Counted from the stretch's first letter, positions 1-12,498 are shown. The stretch is DNA of 64,000 nt from Edaphochlamys debaryana (GCA_016858145.1 JAEHOE010000224.1:1-64000); one strand, 5' to 3'. Notes: generated from the sequence alone by a model not told the origin. Made by a program: numbers and translations.

Positions 1-2772
1 TGCTTATACCGTTGTATTATTGCGGTGGAGCCAGGCGGGGCCCCGCCTCAGAGTGAGGCAAGGGGGCTTGTCTGGCATGTTGGCCCGCGTGGGATGGACA
101 TGTCCGAAGCCGTGGACGAGGGGGTTAGCAGGGGAAAACGCGTGTCACGACTGCTTATACGATATGCTGCTGGTGGCGAAGTCGGGGGCTGATCCCCCTG
201 GATAGCGAGACGCGATTCCGTTGTGCGGGAGTCGGGGAGGGCGGGACGCGGGGGGAGGCGGGGCCCCGCGTGCCGAACGGTCGCGGTGATGGTCGCCGCG
301 TCAAGCCGCTTCTAACCGATGCTATTGCTTATCTGCACACACCTGTAGTCATAAACAGAGCGTGGACCCAGGTCGCCAGCTTTATCCAGAGCCCTCCGCG
401 CAACGCCATCCTCGATTGCGCTAAGCTGGCCCAGCTCAGAGCCTTCCGACAAGCCCCTCCGCGCTGCCGGAGACGCACAAGCGAGTTGGTGTCACTGAGA
501 CGTAGCAGCGAGCTTACGGGCTTCGATCTAGCGAAGCTTTTGCTGCGAAACCGTGACGGGGCCGCTCGGCCTCACTGCCTCCTAAAAGTCGTCGGAAACT
601 TGGCTTTGCGGCTCGAGCCGTCTGTCGCGGCGCCGTGCTTAAAATGCGCTGTAGCTTGAGGGCTGAACACCACGTCTTCTATTGAGTAGGAAGGTAAGCT
701 TGTGTGAGCGAGTGCGCGGAGTGGAAGCCTTAGGCCGACAGCGAGACGGCGCGCTCTGATGCGTGCCGGGGTCCACCAACGTGCCTACCCCATGCCGCAG
801 CGCCCATGCCGCCCCTAAGAAATGCTTACCCCCCGCAGTCCCCCCCGCGCACCAAGCAAGCTTACAGAGTCCCTGTGCATATGGGGGGAGCATGACAGGG
901 GCTGGAGGCGGGGTGGGGAAAACCCTTGCCTTCCCCCTGCGGGCACGGTACCAGCACACACCCTCACCACAGGATGCGCCCCCTCGGGCTCCGCAGCGCC
1001 CCCCGCGGCCACTCGCTTAAGGGCGATGGACGTGGGGCTTACAGGAGGTTGTGCTGCCAGGGAACTGTGTACGCCCAAGAGCGCGGGACTGGGCAAGGCC
1101 GGCCACATCGTGAGCGCGCCTTCCCAAGCGACCAGCCCAAGCCAGTAGAGCATTGCCTCGCCTTTTGTACGAACGACACGCTGTGCAGTCCCTAGGTGCC
1201 GACCCTGGCTGTGCGAGCAAACGTACGGCAAACCTGTCTGGGCGCTAGAGGCCACGGCTGCAAGGTTTGAGCGGCTCATGCTGTAGGGAAGATGCAATTT
1301 TGATGCTTGGAAGACAAACGGGGCCCGCGCAGCGACTGCGAGGGTGCTCAAGTTTCCGAAGACTTTTAGGCGGTAGTGAGATGGCGCTCAGATTGTGCTG
1401 GGCGTGGCATGCCGTGCATGCCATGTGCGTGTCTGGCTCCCCGCCTGCCCCTGGCCCCCCCCCCCCCCCCCGCCCCCCCCCGCACCAGCAACAAACTCTA
1501 CAAAACCTAAACAACCCAAGCTTGGTTGACAGTTGTACCTGTCATAACCGTGCTCGTACAACGGTTACAACCACCTCGTGTGTGTTTCGCTGCCCTGCAA
1601 TGATCCCCCCTTCCCCCCGCAGATGGTGAAACACGCTCGGGATCAGGCGTTATCAGGCGAGCAGGCAGCCAGCAGCGCGGGGGGGGCAGCTGGGGTTGCA
1701 CAGCAGGCCGACGAGGGTGCGGGCACGGAGGGGGATGAGGCAGAGGCCGTGGAGTCTGGGGGTGAGGTGGACACGCCCCCTGGAGAGGGGGCCGCGGCGC
1801 CGGCTGCTAAAGAGAGGCGGCACCGCGGCCCCAAGCGGGACAAGGACGAGCTGGGGCCGAGGCGGCAGCCAAGCGTGATAGAACAGCTGTCAAGCACCGC
1901 CTGCGTCTGGCGGCTGTTAAAGCTGCGCATACGGCCGAGGCCACCCATCCCAACTCAGAGTGGGGTCCCGAAGCAGCACGGCTGCTGGGGGAGTGGCTGG
2001 CGGTGAACCCAGACGTGGAGCCACCCAAAGAAGCCGGAAGAGCTGTGCCGGCGCTGGGCTGCGCGGCTGGAGCCCAACGGAGGGGCATCTGGGGTCCAGG
2101 ACGCGCCACGCTCTGGGGCCCCACGGAAGGTGCCGGAGGCGAAAGCCCTGCTCGCACTAGCAATGGTGCTCGACAAGGCGCCCAGCAGCAAGGAGGCGAT
2201 GCTGGCGGTCCCCGAGTTCAAGGATCTCCTGGACAGCTGCAGCGAGGCAAGAGGGGCTGGTCAGGGCGGGTGGAGAAGCAGAAGGGGGCATGGGGCAGCA
2301 AGCCTCAGCTGTTGCGGGTCTGGCCTGAAGCTTTCCCGCATCCCCCCGCCTTCCCCACAGGATCCCGCCGACCCCGTGAGCCTGAGGGCGCTGTGGGACG
2401 CCATGATGGAGTGTGAGCCAAGGCTGAGCAAGGCGCTGCTGGTGGAGTTCAAGAAGCCGCTGAAACCAGAGGTGATGAAGGCGCGCGTGGAGTGCGCAAT
2501 CAAGTGGCTCCGCAAGGTGATGGGTTTGCGAGCGGACGAGGCCTTCCGGCTGCCCACCAGCGTGGAGGACCTGAAGCGCGGGCCCTGGGACTGGATCTCG
2601 CGCATCCTCCGGCGAGAGGCGGCGCGCGGGAGGGGACAGGAGGGAGGGAGGGAGGGATAGTCGAGGGGAGAGAGGAAGAGTCGAGCAAGGGAAAGCATGG
2701 GCCAGGAAGGTGTACAGGGGCACAGGACGCTGGGGCAGCTGAGCAAGCACGCATCAGGTTAACTACCTATCA
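1..2772. repeat. Array unit 1
   Basis: First visible unit. It differs from the others by a long C run near 1459-1490, where units 2-4 carry a mixed C-rich sequence. It also has an extra C near 2027 and a shorter GGGA tract near 2640. These differences break the reading frame in places where the other units stay open. Confidence 0.95.
1623..2762 (+). pseudogene. Frameshifted reading frame of array unit 1
   Basis: An ATG sits directly after a convincing 3' splice site (C-rich tract, then GCAG). The frame starts with an acidic, basic-patched segment ending in KERRHRGPKRDKDEL. It then continues coherently only in another frame (KRDRTAVKHRLRLAAVKAA onward), so a shift of one base is needed near the CTGGGGCC run. 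In this unit an extra C near 2027 and altered GGGA tract break it further. I do not recognise the product. Confidence 0.5.
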
Positions 2773-5549
2773 TGCTTATACCGTTTGTATTATTGCGGTG
2801 GAGCCAGGCGGGGCCCCGCCTCAGAGTGAGGCAAGGGGGGCTTGTCTGGCATGTTGGCCCGCGTGGATGGACATGTCCGAAGCCGTGACGAGGGGTTAGC
2901 AGGGGAAACGCGTGTCACGACTGCTTATACGATATTGCTGCTGGTGGCGAAGTCGGGGGCTGATCCCCCTGGATAGCGGATGCGCGATTCCGTTGTGCGG
3001 GAGTCGGGGAGTGCGGGACGCGGGGGAGGCGGGGCCCCGCGTGCCGAACGGTCGCGGTGATGGTCGCCGCGTCAAGCCGCTTCTAACCGATGCTATGTGC
3101 TTATCTGCACACACCTGTAGTCATAACAGAGCGTGGGACCCAGGTCGCCAGCTTTATCCAGAGCCCTCCGCGCAACGCCATCCTCGATTGCGCTAAGCTG
3201 GCGCCAGCTCAGAGCCTTCCGACAAGCCCCTCCGCGCTGCCGGAGACGCACAAGCGAGTTGGTGTCACTGAGACGTAGCCAGCGAGCTTACGGGCTTCGA
3301 TCTAGCGAAGCTTTTGCTGCGAAACCGTGACGGGGGCCGCTCGGCCTCACTGCCTCCTAAAAGTCGTCGGAAACTTGGCTTTGCGGCTCGAGCCGTCTGT
3401 CGCGGCGCCGTGCTTAAAATGCGCTGTAGCTTGAGGGCTGAACACCACGTCTTCTATTGAGTAGGAAGGTAAGCTTGTGTGAGCGAGTGCGCGGAGTGGA
3501 AGCCTTAGGCCGACAGCGAGACGGCGCGCTCTGATGCGTGCCGGGGTCCACCAACGTGCCTACCCCATGCCGCAGCGCCCATGCCGCCCCTAAGAAATGC
3601 TTACCCCCCGCAGTCCCCCCCGCGCACCAAGCAAGCTTACAGAGTCCCTGTGCATATGGGGGGAGCATGACAGGGGCTGGAGGCGGGGTGGGGAAAACCC
3701 TTGCCTTCCCCCTGCGGGCACGGTACCAGCACACACCCTCACCACAGGATGCGCCCCCTCGGGCTCCGCAGCGCCCCCCGCGGCCACTCGCTTAAGGGCG
3801 ATGGACGTGGGGCTTACAGGAGGTTGTGCTGCCAGGGAACTGTGTACGCCCAAGAGCGCGGGACTGGGCAAGGCCGGCCACATCGTGAGCGCGCCTTCCC
3901 AAGCGACCAGCCAAGCCAGTAGAGCATTGCCTCGCCTTTTGTACGAACGACACGCTGTGCAGTCCCTAGGTGCCGACCCTGGCTGTGCGAGCAAACGTAC
4001 GGCAAACCTGTCTGGGCGCTAGAGGCCACGGCTGCAAGGTTTGAGCGGCTCATGCTGTAGGGAAGATGCAATTTTGATGCTTGGAAGACAAACGGGGCCC
4101 GCGCAGCGACTGCGAGGGTGCTCAAGTTTCCGAAGACTTTTAGGCGGTAGTGAGATGGCGCTCAGATTGTGCTGGGCGTGGCATGCCGTGCATGCCATGT
4201 GCGTGTCTGGCTCCCCGCCTGCCCCTGGCCCCCGCACCCCCTCCAGCCCCCCAGCCAGCACCAGCAACAAACTCTACAAACGCTAAACAACCCAAGCTTG
4301 GTTGACAGTTGTACCTGTCATAACCGTGCTCGTACAACGGTTACAACCACCTCGTGTGTGTTTCGCTGCCCTGCAATGATCCCCCCTTCCCCCCGCAGAT
4401 GGTGAAACACGCTCGGGATCAGGCGTTATCAGGCGAGCAGGCAGCCAGCAGCGCGGGGGGGGCAGCTGGGGTTGCACAGCAGGCCGACGAGGGTGCGGGC
4501 ACGGAGGGGGATGAGGCAGAGGCCGTGGAGTCTGGGGGTGAGGTGGACACGCCCCCTGGAGAGGGGGCCGCGGCGCCGGCTGCTAAAGAGAGGCGGCACC
4601 GCGGCCCCAAGCGGGACAAGGACGAGCTGGGGCCGAGGCGGCAGCCAAGCGTGATAGAACAGCTGTCAAGCACCGCCTGCGTCTGGCGGCTGTTAAAGCT
4701 GCGCATACGGCCGAGGCCACCCATCCCAACTCAGAGTGGGGTCCCGAAGCAGCACGGCTGCTGGGGGAGTGGCTGGCGGTGAACCCAGACGTGGAGCCAC
4801 CAAAGAAGCCGGAAGAGCTGTGCCGGCGCTGGGCTGCGCGGCTGGAGCCCAACGGAGGGGCATCTGGGTCCAGGACGCGCCACGCTCTGGGGCCCCACGG
4901 AAGGTGCCGGAGGCGAAAGCCCTGCTCGCACTAGCAATGGTGCTCGACAAGGCGCCCAGCAGCAAGGAGGCGATGCTGGCGGTCCCCGAGTTCAAGGATC
5001 TCCTGGACAGCTGCAGCGAGGCAAGAGGGGCTGGTCAGGGCGGGTGGAGAAGCAGAAGGGGGCATGGGGCAGCAAGCCTCAGCTGTTGCGGGTCTGGCCT
5101 GAAGCTTTCCCGCATCCCCCCGCCTTCCCCACAGGATCCCGCCGACCCCGTGAGCCTGAGGGCGCTGTGGGACGCCATGATGGAGTGTGAGCCAAGGCTG
5201 AGCAAGGCGCTGCTGGTGGAGTTCAAGAAGCCGCTGAAACCAGAGGTGATGAAGGCGCGCGTGGAGTGCGCAATCAAGTGGCTCCGCAAGGTGATGGGTT
5301 TGCGAGCGGACGAGGCCTTCCGGCTGCCCACCAGCGTGGAGGACCTGAAGCGCGGGCCCTGGGACTGGATCTCGCGCATCCTCCGGCGAGAGGCGGCGCG
5401 CGGGAGGGGACAGGGAGGGAGGGAGGGAGGGATAGTCGAGGGGAGAGAGGGAAGAGTCGAGCAAGGGAAAGCATGGGCCAGGAAGGTGTACAGGGGGCAC
5501 AGGACGCTGGGGCAGCTGAGCAAGCACGCATCAGGTTAACTACCTATCA
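2773..5549. repeat. Array unit 2
   Basis: Full unit, 2777 bp. It lacks one G near 4866 relative to units 1, 3 and 4, and has the 8-G run near 4456 also seen in unit 1. Confidence 0.95.
4399..5539 (+). pseudogene. Frameshifted reading frame of array unit 2
   Basis: Same organisation as in unit 1: acidic N-terminal part in one frame, then a switch of frame near the CTGGGGCC run. Loss of one G near 4866 moves the frame again. The C-terminal part, rich in Lys/Arg/Glu (FKKPLKPEVMKARVECAIKW and following), is intact and ends at the TAA at 5537-5539. Confidence 0.5.
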
Positions 5550-8326
5550 TGCTTATACCGTTTGTATTATTGCGGTGGAGCCAGGCGGGGCCCCGCCTCA
5601 GAGTGAGGCAAGGGGGGCTTGTCTGGCATGTTGGCCCGCGTGGGATGGACATGTCCGAAGCCGTGACGAGGGGGTTAGCAGGGGAAACGCGTGTCACGAC
5701 TGCTTATACGATATTGCTGCTGGTGGCGAAGTCGGGGGCTGATCCCCCTGGATAGCGGATGCGCGATTCCGTTGTGCGGGAGTCGGGGAGTGCGGGACGC
5801 GGGGGGAGGCGGGGCCCCGCGTGCCGAACGGTCGCGGTGATGGTCGCCGCGTCAAGCCGCTTCTAACCGATGCTATGTGCTTATCTGCACACACCTGTAG
5901 TCATAACAGAGCGTGGACCCAGGTCGCCAGCTTTATCCAGAGCCCTCCGCGCAACGCCATCCTCGATTGCGCTAAGCTGGCGCCAGCTCAGAGCCTTCCG
6001 ACAAGCCCCTCCGCGCTGCCGGAGACGCACAAGCGAGTTGGTGTCACTGAGACGTAGCCAGCGAGCTTACGGGCTTCGATCTAGCGAAGCTTTTGCTGCG
6101 AAACCGTGACGGGGCCGCTCGGCCTCACTGCCTCCTAAAAGTCGTCGGAAACTTGGCTTTGCGGCTCGAGCCGTCTGTCGCGGCGCCGTGCTTAAAATGC
6201 GCTGTAGCTTGAGGGCTGAACACCACGTCTTCTATTGAGTAGGAAGGTAAGCTTGTGTGAGCGAGTGCGCGGAGTGGAAGCCTTAGGCCGACAGCGAGAC
6301 GGCGCGCTCTGATGCGTGCCGGGGTCCACCAACGTGCCTACCCCATGCCGCAGCGCCCATGCCGCCCCTAAGAAATGCTTACCCCCCGCAGTCCCCCCCG
6401 CGCACCAAGCAAGCTTACAGAGTCCCTGTGCATATGGGGGGAGCATGACAGGGGCTGGAGGCGGGGTGGGGAAAACCCTTGCCTTCCCCCTGCGGGCACG
6501 GTACCAGCACACACCCTCACCACAGGATGCGCCCCCTCGGGCTCCGCAGCGCCCCCCGCGGCCACTCGCTTAAGGGCGATGGACGTGGGGCTTACAGGAG
6601 GTTGTGCTGCCAGGGAACTGTGTACGCCCAAGAGCGCGGGACTGGGCAAGGCCGGCCACATCGTGAGCGCGCCTTCCCAAGCGACCAGCCCAAGCCAGTA
6701 GAGCATTGCCTCGCCTTTTGTACGAACGACACGCTGTGCAGTCCCTAGGTGCCGACCCTGGCTGTGCGAGCAAACGTACGGCAAACCTGTCTGGGCGCTA
6801 GAGGCCACGGCTGCAAGGTTTGAGCGGCTCATGCTGTAGGGAAGATGCAATTTTGATGCTTGGAAGACAAACGGGGCCCGCGCAGCGACTGCGAGGGTGC
6901 TCAAGTTTCCGAAGACTTTTAGGCGGTAGTGAGATGGCGCTCAGATTGTGCTGGGCGTGGCATGCCGTGCATGCCATGTGCGTGTCTGGCTCCCCGCCTG
7001 CCCCTGGCCCCCGCACCCCCTCCAGCCCCCCAGCCAGCACCAGCAACAAACTCTACAAACGCTAAACAACCCAAGCTTGGTTGACAGTTGTACCTGTCAT
7101 AACCGTGCTCGTACAACGGTTACAACCACCTCGTGTGTGTTTCGCTGCCCTGCAATGATCCCCCCTTCCCCCCGCAGATGGTGAAACACGCTCGGGATCA
7201 GGCGTTATCAGGCGAGCAGGCAGCCAGCAGCGCGGGGGGGCAGCTGGGGTTGCACAGCAGGCCGACGAGGGTGCGGGCACGGAGGGGGATGAGGCAGAGG
7301 CCGTGGAGTCTGGGGGTGAGGTGGACACGCCCCCTGGAGAGGGGGCCGCGGCGCCGGCTGCTAAAGAGAGGCGGCACCGCGGCCCCAAGCGGGACAAGGA
7401 CGAGCTGGGGCCGAGGCGGCAGCCAAGCGTGATAGAACAGCTGTCAAGCACCGCCTGCGTCTGGCGGCTGTTAAAGCTGCGCATACGGCCGAGGCCACCC
7501 ATCCCAACTCAGAGTGGGGTCCCGAAGCAGCACGGCTGCTGGGGGAGTGGCTGGCGGTGAACCCAGACGTGGAGCCACCAAAGAAGCCGGAAGAGCTGTG
7601 CCGGCGCTGGGCTGCGCGGCTGGAGCCCAACGGAGGGGCATCTGGGGTCCAGGACGCGCCACGCTCTGGGGCCCCACGGAAGGTGCCGGAGGCGAAAGCC
7701 CTGCTCGCACTAGCAATGGTGCTCGACAAGGCGCCCAGCAGCAAGGAGGCGATGCTGGCGGTCCCCGAGTTCAAGGATCTCCTGGACAGCTGCAGCGAGG
7801 CAAGAGGGGCTGGTCAGGGCGGGTGGAGAAGCAGAAGGGGGCATGGGGCAGCAAGCCTCAGCTGTTGCGGGTCTGGCCTGAAGCTTTCCCGCATCCCCCC
7901 GCCTTCCCACAGGATCCCGCCGACCCCGTGAGCCTGAGGGCGCTGTGGACGCCATGATGGAGTGTGAGCCAAGGCTGAGCAAGGCGCTGCTGGTGGAGTT
8001 CAAGAAGCCGCTGAAACCAGAGGTGATGAAGGCGCGCGTGGAGTGCGCAATCAAGTGGCTCCGCAAGGTGATGGGTTTGCGAGCGGACGAGGCCTTCCGG
8101 CTGCCCACCAGCGTGGAGGACCTGAAGCGCGGGCCCTGGGACTGGATCTCGCGCATCCTCCGGCGAGAGGCGGCGCGCGGGAGGGGACAGGGAGGGAGGG
8201 AGGGAGGGATAGTCGAGGGGAGAGAGGGAAGAGTCGAGCAAGGGAAAGCATGGGCCAGGAAGGTGTACAGGGGGCACAGGACGCTGGGGCAGCTGAGCAA
8301 GCACGCATCAGGTTAACTACCTATCA
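5550..8326. repeat. Array unit 3
   Basis: Full unit, 2777 bp. The G run near 7233 has 7 bases rather than 8. One C is missing near 7907 and one G near 7949 relative to unit 4. Confidence 0.95.
7178..8316 (+). pseudogene. Frameshifted reading frame of array unit 3
   Basis: Same organisation. The 7-G run near 7233 already shifts the acidic N-terminal part. Single-base losses near 7907 and 7949 split the C-terminal half, which resumes at 7945 and runs to the TAA at 8314-8316. Confidence 0.5.
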
Positions 8327-11105
8327 TGCTTATACCGTTTGTATTATTGCGGTGGAGCCAGGCGGGGCCCCGCCTCAGAGTGAGGCAAGGGGGGCTTGTC
8401 TGGCATGTTGGCCCGCGTGGGATGGACATGTCCGAAGCCGTGACGAGGGGGTTAGCAGGGGAAACGCGTGTCACGACTGCTTATACGATATTGCTGCTGG
8501 TGGCGAAGTCGGGGGCTGATCCCCCTGGATAGCGGATGCGCGATTCCGTTGTGCGGGAGTCGGGGAGTGCGGGACGCGGGGGGAGGCGGGGCCCCGCGTG
8601 CCGAACGGTCGCGGTGATGGTCGCCGCGTCAAGCCGCTTCTAACCGATGCTATGTGCTTATCTGCACACACCTGTAGTCATAACAGAGCGTGGACCCAGG
8701 TCGCCAGCTTTATCCAGAGCCCTCCGCGCAACGCCATCCTCGATTGCGCTAAGCTGGCGCCAGCTCAGAGCCTTCCGACAAGCCCTCCGCGCTGCCGGAG
8801 ACGCACAAGCGAGTTGGTGTCACTGAGACGTAGCCAGCGAGCTTACGGGCTTCGATCTAGCGAAGCTTTTGCTGCGAAACCGTGACGGGGCCGCTCGGCC
8901 TCACTGCCTCCTAAAAGTCGTCGGAAACTTGGCTTTGCGGCTCGAGCCGTCTGTCGCGGCGCCGTGCTTAAAATGCGCTGTAGCTTGAGGGCTGAACACC
9001 ACGTCTTCTATTGAGTAGGAAGGTAAGCTTGTGTGAGCGAGTGCGCGGAGTGGAAGCCTTAGGCCGACAGCGAGACGGCGCGCTCTGATGCGTGCCGGGG
9101 TCCACCAACGTGCCTACCCCATGCCGCAGCGCCCATGCCGCCCCTAAGAAATGCTTACCCCCCGCAGTCCCCCCCGCGCACCAAGCAAGCTTACAGAGTC
9201 CCTGTGCATATGGGGGGAGCATGACAGGGGCTGGAGGCGGGGTGGGGAAAACCCTTGCCTTCCCCCTGCGGGCACGGTACCAGCACACACCCTCACCACA
9301 GGATGCGCCCCCTCGGGCTCCGCAGCGCCCCCCGCGGCCACTCGCTTAAGGGCGATGGACGTGGGGCTTACAGGAGGTTGTGCTGCCAGGGAACTGTGTA
9401 CGCCCAAGAGCGCGGGACTGGGCAAGGCCGGCCACATCGTGAGCGCGCCTTCCCAAGCGACCAGCCCAAGCCAGTAGAGCATTGCCTCGCCTTTTTGTAC
9501 GAACGACACGCTGTGCAGTCCCTAGGTGCCGACCCTGGCTGTGCGAGCAAACGTACGGCAAACCTGTCTGGGCGCTAGAGGCCACGGCTGCAAGGTTTGA
9601 GCGGCTCATGCTGTAGGGAAGATGCAATTTTGATGCTTGGAAGACAAACGGGGCCCGCGCAGCGACTGCGAGGGTGCTCAAGTTTCCGAAGACTTTTAGG
9701 CGGTAGTGAGATGGCGCTCAGATTGTGCTGGGCGTGGCATGCCGTGCATGCCATGTGCGTGTCTGGCTCCCCGCCTGCCCCTGGCCCCCGCACCCCCTCC
9801 AGCCCCCCAGCCAGCACCAGCAACAAACTCTACAAACGCTAAACAACCCAAGCTTGGTTGACAGTTGTACCTGTCATAACCGTGCTCGTACAACGGTTAC
9901 AACCACCTCGTGTGTGTTTCGCTGCCCTGCAATGATCCCCCCTTCCCCCCGCAGATGGTGAAACACGCTCGGGATCAGGCGTTATCAGGCGAGCAGGCAG
10001 CCAGCAGCGCGGGGGGGCAGCTGGGGTTGCACAGCAGGCCGACGAGGGTGCGGGCACGGAGGGGGATGAGGCAGAGGCCGTGGAGTCTGGGGGTGAGGTG
10101 GACACGCCCCCTGGAGAGGGGGCCGCGGCGCCGGCTGCTAAAGAGAGGCGGCACCGCGGCCCCAAGCGGGACAAGGACGAGCTGGGGCCGAGGCGGCAGC
10201 CAAGCGTGATAGAACAGCTGTCAAGCACCGCCTGCGTCTGGCGGCTGTTAAAGCTGCGCATACGGCCGAGGCCACCCATCCCAACTCAGAGTGGGGTCCC
10301 GAAGCAGCACGGCTGCTGGGGGAGTGGCTGGCGGTGAACCCAGACGTGGAGCCACCAAAGAAGCCGGAAGAGCTGTGCCGGCGCTGGGCTGCGCGGCTGG
10401 AGCCCAACGGAGGGGCATCTGGGGTCCAGGACGCGCCACGCTCTGGGGCCCCACGGAAGGTGCCGGAGGCGAAAGCCCTGCTCGCACTAGCAATGGTGCT
10501 CGACAAGGCGCCCAGCAGCAAGGAGGCGATGCTGGCGGTCCCCGAGTTCAAGGATCTCCTGGACAGCTGCAGCGAGGCAAGAGGGGCTGGTCAGGGCGGG
10601 TGGAGAAGCAGAAGGGGGCATGGGGCAGCAAGCCTCAGCTGTTGCGGGTCTGGCCTGAAGCTTTCCCGCATCCCCCCGCCTTCCCCACAGGATCCCGCCG
10701 ACCCCGTGAGCCTGAGGGCGCTGTGGGACGCCATGATGGAGTGTGAGCCAAGGCTGAGCAAGGCGCTGCTGGTGGAGTTCAAGAAGCCGCTGAAACCAGA
10801 GGTGATGAAGGCGCGCGTGGAGTGCGCAATCAAGTGGCTCCGCAAGGTGATGGGTTTGCGAGCGGACGAGGCCTTCCGGCTGCCCACCAGCGTGGAGGAC
10901 CTGAAGCGCGGGCCCTGGGACTGGATCTCGCGCATCCTCCGGCGAGAGGCGGCGCGCGGGAGGGGACAGGGAGGGAGGGAGGGAGGGATAGTCGAGGGGA
11001 GAGAGGGAAGAGTCGAGCAAGGGAAAGCATGGGCCAGGAAGGTGTACAGGGGGCACAGGACGCTGGGGCAGCTGAGCAAGCACGCATCAGGTTAACTACC
11101 TATCA
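8327..11105. repeat. Array unit 4
   Basis: Full unit, 2779 bp. Its downstream reading frame is the most complete of the four (10334-11095 is open throughout). It has the 7-G run near 10010, as in unit 3. Confidence 0.95.
9955..11095 (+). pseudogene. Frameshifted reading frame of array unit 4 (best copy)
   Basis: The C-terminal 253 codons (10334-11095) are open without a break. Inside them 10577-10690 has the look of a GC-AG intron: GAG|GCAAGA donor, C-rich tract, CCACAG acceptor, length 114 (a multiple of 3). Splicing joins LLDSCSE to DPADPVSLRALWDAM in frame. Upstream, the frame KRDRTAVKHRLRLAAV...GEWLAVNPDVEPPKK is coherent. It can be linked to the acidic N-terminal part only by adding one base in the G run near 10182. 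The protein would be hydrophilic, rich in Lys/Arg/Glu, with no signal peptide or membrane segment. No family recognised. Because the same break occurs in every unit, I call it a pseudogene, but a consensus-base error or an unseen tiny intron could also explain it. Confidence 0.5.
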
Positions 11106-11566
11106 TGCTTATACCGTTTGTATTATTGCGGTGGAGCCAGGCGGGGCCCCGCCTCAGAGTGAGGCAAGGGGGGCTTGTCTGGCATGTTGGCCCGCGTGGG
11201 ATGGACATGTCCGAAGCCGTGACGAGGGGGTTAGCAGGGGAAACGCGTGTCACGACTGCTTATACGATATTGCTGCTGGTGGCGAAGTCGGGGGCTGATC
11301 CCCCTGGATAGCGGATGCGCGATTCCGTTGTGCGGGAGTCGGGGAGTGCGGGACGCGGGGGGAGGCGGGGCCCCGCGTGCCGAACGGTCGCGGTGATGGT
11401 CGCCGCGTCAAGCCGCTTCTAACCGATGCTATGTGCTTATCTGCACACACCTGTAGTCATAACAGAGCGTGGACCCAGGTCGCCAGCTTTATCCAGAGCC
11501 CTCCGCGCAACGCCATCCTCGATTGCGCTAAGCTGGCGCCAGCTCAGAGCCTTCCGACAAGCCCTC
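11106..11566. repeat. Array unit 5, truncated
   Basis: Only the first ~460 bp of the unit are present. Identity ends at the words 'cttccgacaagccc', after which unrelated sequence begins. This is the right-hand edge of the array. Confidence 0.93.
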
Positions 11567-11788
11567 GACAATACGGCATGCGGCGCGGGGGACCGGTCAG
11601 GGGGGCGGCGGAGGGGGGGGGGGGTACGTGGGGGGCTGGGGTGCGTCGGTCGGCAGCTCTGCCGTCTGTTCCGCCGTTGCTTGTCGGCCTTGCCAATCTA
11701 CGATGCCCTACGCTAACCCTGTGCTTCTGCGTGAACGCGGAGCGCGTTCGCTCGTAGACAAGGCGGCAGCAGAGGCTGCCGTACGCTT

Positions 11789-11841
11789 CCGTATTAATAC
11801 GGCTGGGCGCCGCCGTATTGACGCCGTATGAAGCCGTATTG
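11789..11841. repeat. CCGTAT palindrome and repeat cluster
   Basis: A perfect 14-bp palindrome, CCGTATTAATACGG (11789-11802), is followed within 40 bp by three more CCGTAT copies (near 11813, 11824 and 11834). It lies about 220 bp from the edge of the array. Confidence 0.7.
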
Positions 11842-11933
11842 TGCAACCCTGCCGTCAGACCGTGCCCAGGCCTGCCGTCTTCGGGACTGGTCGGGCCTTG
11901 CCGCTCAACCCTGACTCCCCCTTCCCCCTCTCG

Positions 11934-12000
11934 GCCGGGATTGCACTCTGTTGGCCCTGCTTTTCGCGTAACCTCGTCCCTGTTTCTCATTTCCCCTCAG
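11934..12000. repeat. Dispersed ~70-bp module, copy A
   Basis: Shares GGGATTGCACT, TTCGCGTAACCTCGTCCC and a closing pyrimidine tract plus CAG with 49848-49922, with scattered substitutions. Both copies read in the same direction on the + strand. Confidence 0.75.
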
Positions 12001-12498
12001 ACCTTGGTGCTAGCAGCGCAGGCAGGGCACACACATTACGCCGATACCTGTGTCCTGATATGAAGAAAGGGATGCCAACACAGGGGGCTCATCCTGTGCC
12101 AAAACGGGCCACTGTAAGGCTTCTTGTGGCGACAGGCCGTGCCCATTCAAGCCTGCCGTGGTCGGCACCGTTCGGACATTGCCGTTCAAGAGCTCAACGG
12201 GCAACAATTGCGGACTCTGCGGGGCAGAGAGGTGACTGCTTACATGCGCCTCGCCTACCAGAACCGGCATGTGCGAGACCCCCGCCTTGCCCACAGTCGT
12301 CAAGGACTTCTTAACAACGCCCTACCGCTATGCATCTTAGTTGACCTGCCAGATGAAGGAAGGACAACCTCTTTCCTGCAAAACTCAGCACCTTGGCTCC
12401 ATGCCGCCACATGAGCACCTCGCTCACGAACTGTGAAGAAATAAGCGTAATGCTACCTACCTACATACAAAGCTTTCTACCGCAGGGGTGGTCACTCG

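Larger units (their letters stand above)
1..11566. repeat. Tandem array of a ~2.78-kb unit (4 full copies + truncated fifth)
   Basis: The same sequence restarts at 1, 2773, 5550, 8327 and 11106, giving periods of 2772, 2777, 2777 and 2779 bp. Copies are nearly identical along their whole length, and most differences are one-base changes in homopolymer runs. The fifth copy stops after about 460 bp at 11566, where the sequence changes abruptly. The left end of the window lies inside the array, so its full size is unknown. No rRNA, tRNA or telomeric repeat is recognisable in the unit. It could be a multi-kb satellite, a subtelomeric repeat, or a tandemly amplified gene or element. Nothing in the sequence identifies it with a named repeat family. 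Confidence 0.97.
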
